Source of the DNA: Acidobacteriaceae bacterium
Lineage (GTDB): Bacteria; Acidobacteriota; Terriglobia; Terriglobales; Acidobacteriaceae
Direction: 5' to 3'
Assembly: GCA_030040395.1 (NCBI GenBank)
Contig: JASHTU010000552.1
Span: 1 to 6,693 of the forward strand
DNA length: 6,693 nucleotides
Translations under genes and position numbers: made by a program
Shown: piece after piece, positions 5,997-6,693 of the stretch
Position numbering within the stretch: the first letter of the stretch is position 1
Layout: every line of letters begins with the position of its first letter
Notes under the pieces: model-generated
Databases searched by the model: none
What the model saw: only the letters and a program-made list of their open reading frames with translations
Told to the model about the DNA's origin: nothing

Positions 5997-6693
5997 ATGG
6001 CGCACGATGTCTTCGTCAGCTATTCCGCGAAGAACAAAACCACCGCATACGCGGTCTGCGCCATGCTGGAGAGCGAAGGCATCTGCTGCTGGATCGCGCC
6101 CCGCGATGTGGTTCCCGGCGCGGAGTACGGCGAGTCCATCATCGACGCGATTGAGCAGGCGCGCATTATGGTGCTGGTCTTCACGGCCGACGCCAACGCC
6201 TCGCCGCAAGTTCGCCGCGAGGTGGAGCGCGCGGCCCATCATGACATTCCCATCCTGCCAGTCCGAATCGAGGACGTTCTTCCCGCCAGGGCGCTCGCGT
6301 TCTTTATCGGCAACATAAACTGGCTTGACGCGCTGACGCCGCCGCTGGAGCCGCACCTTAGGAAGCTTGCCGACACGATCAAAAAACGGCTCGAGCCAAT
6401 GAGCCCGCGCAAGGCGCTGGCGACGGAGCCTCCGGGGGCGGAAGCATTTCAGGAGTCGAATCGGCAGGAGCCTGCGATCGCGCCGCCAGCGGCGCCGCGC
6501 CCCGCGGAAATCCGCCCGGAAGAGACGCCCGCTCAAAGTCCGCACGTTCCGCAGCCATTTGACATTGGCAGGGTCGCAAGGCTCGAAACGGCAGAAAGAT
6601 CCAGCACTCGGAGATCTGGTGAATGGCGCTCCAGGAGCGGAACCGTCGCCGCGCCCCGCTCGTGGAGGGTTCCGGTGTGGCTGTGGGGCGGAG
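5997..6693 (+). CDS. TIR-domain protein with proline-rich linker, N-terminal part (3' end outside window)
   Basis: From ATG 5997 the frame stays open to the last base, giving 232 residues with no stop seen. Residues 1-130 form a bacterial TIR domain: AHDVFVSYS (2-10) is box 1, CWIAPRDVVPG (31-41) the BB-loop region, AIEQARIMVLVFT (51-63) the next helix and strand, then QVRREVERA (71-79) and IPILPVRIE (84-92). E75 aligns with the catalytic glutamate of NAD-cleaving TIR domains such as SARM1. Residues 134 to about 200 are rich in Pro, Ala, Glu and Arg and look disordered. The visible part ends in an arginine- and serine-rich segment and WRVPVWLWG, which may begin a membrane helix; that is a guess. 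No Shine-Dalgarno is evident. A TATATT (5943-5948) is a weak -10 candidate. The role is unknown: NAD hydrolysis in phage defence, or a TIR scaffold fused to a C-terminal sensor. There is no defence partner in the visible part. Confidence 0.85.
   Translation, partial: MAHDVFVSYSAKNKTTAYAVCAMLESEGICCWIAPRDVVPGAEYGESIIDAIEQARIMVLVFTADANASPQVRREVERAAHHDIPILPVRIEDVLPARALAFFIGNINWLDALTPPLEPHLRKLADTIKKRLEPMSPRKALATEPPGAEAFQESNRQEPAIAPPAAPRPAEIRPEETPAQSPHVPQPFDIGRVARLETAERSSTRRSGEWRSRSGTVAAPRSWRVPVWLWGG

Noticed and set aside
5872..6318. Plus-strand open frame of 148 codons in another frame over the TIR gene
   Set aside because: The sequence is serine/arginine/proline-rich with no domain, while the frame starting at 5997 gives a clear TIR domain.
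5961..6545. Minus-strand open frame of 194 codons opposite the TIR gene
   Set aside because: It is arginine-rich shadow sequence antisense to the TIR domain and linker.

Overview
The window is GC-rich and compactly coded, and it reads like a bacterial chromosome. The best guess is an Acidobacteriota member. The reasons are a bacillithiol-type deacetylase (BshB1), a KdpE-like regulator with a short membrane-bound KdpD-like kinase, and a proteobacterial-type (GSI-beta) glutamine synthetase, all in GC-rich DNA. This assignment is inference from protein resemblance, not a database result.

Layout, left to right. Positions 1-576 (+) hold the C-terminal part of a BshB1-like zinc deacetylase whose start lies outside the window. 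Positions 577-838 are intergenic, with a long imperfect hairpin and a perfect TATAAT box. Positions 839-1387 (+) are apt (adenine phosphoribosyltransferase). Twenty bases later comes a convergent two-component operon on the minus strand: a KdpE-like response regulator (1408-2181) and, upstream of it with an ATGA overlap, a four-helix membrane histidine kinase (2178 to about 3698). A divergent gap of about 250 bases follows, then a possible small single-pass membrane protein (3945-4082, +) and a 265-base leader. The leader precedes glnA (4348-5769, +), a class I-beta glutamine synthetase that keeps its adenylylation tyrosine. After glnA stand two GC-rich hairpins. The final feature is a TIR-domain gene starting at 5997 (+) that is still open at the window's end; its TIR domain is followed by a proline-rich linker and what may be the start of a membrane segment.

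Most of the window is housekeeping: thiol cofactor synthesis, purine salvage, nitrogen assimilation and one signalling pair. The genes do not form one pathway. The least ordinary items are the truncated TIR protein, the small membrane ORF between the kinase and glnA, and the kinase's divergent catalytic motifs. No mobile element, CRISPR array, tRNA or rRNA was recognised.
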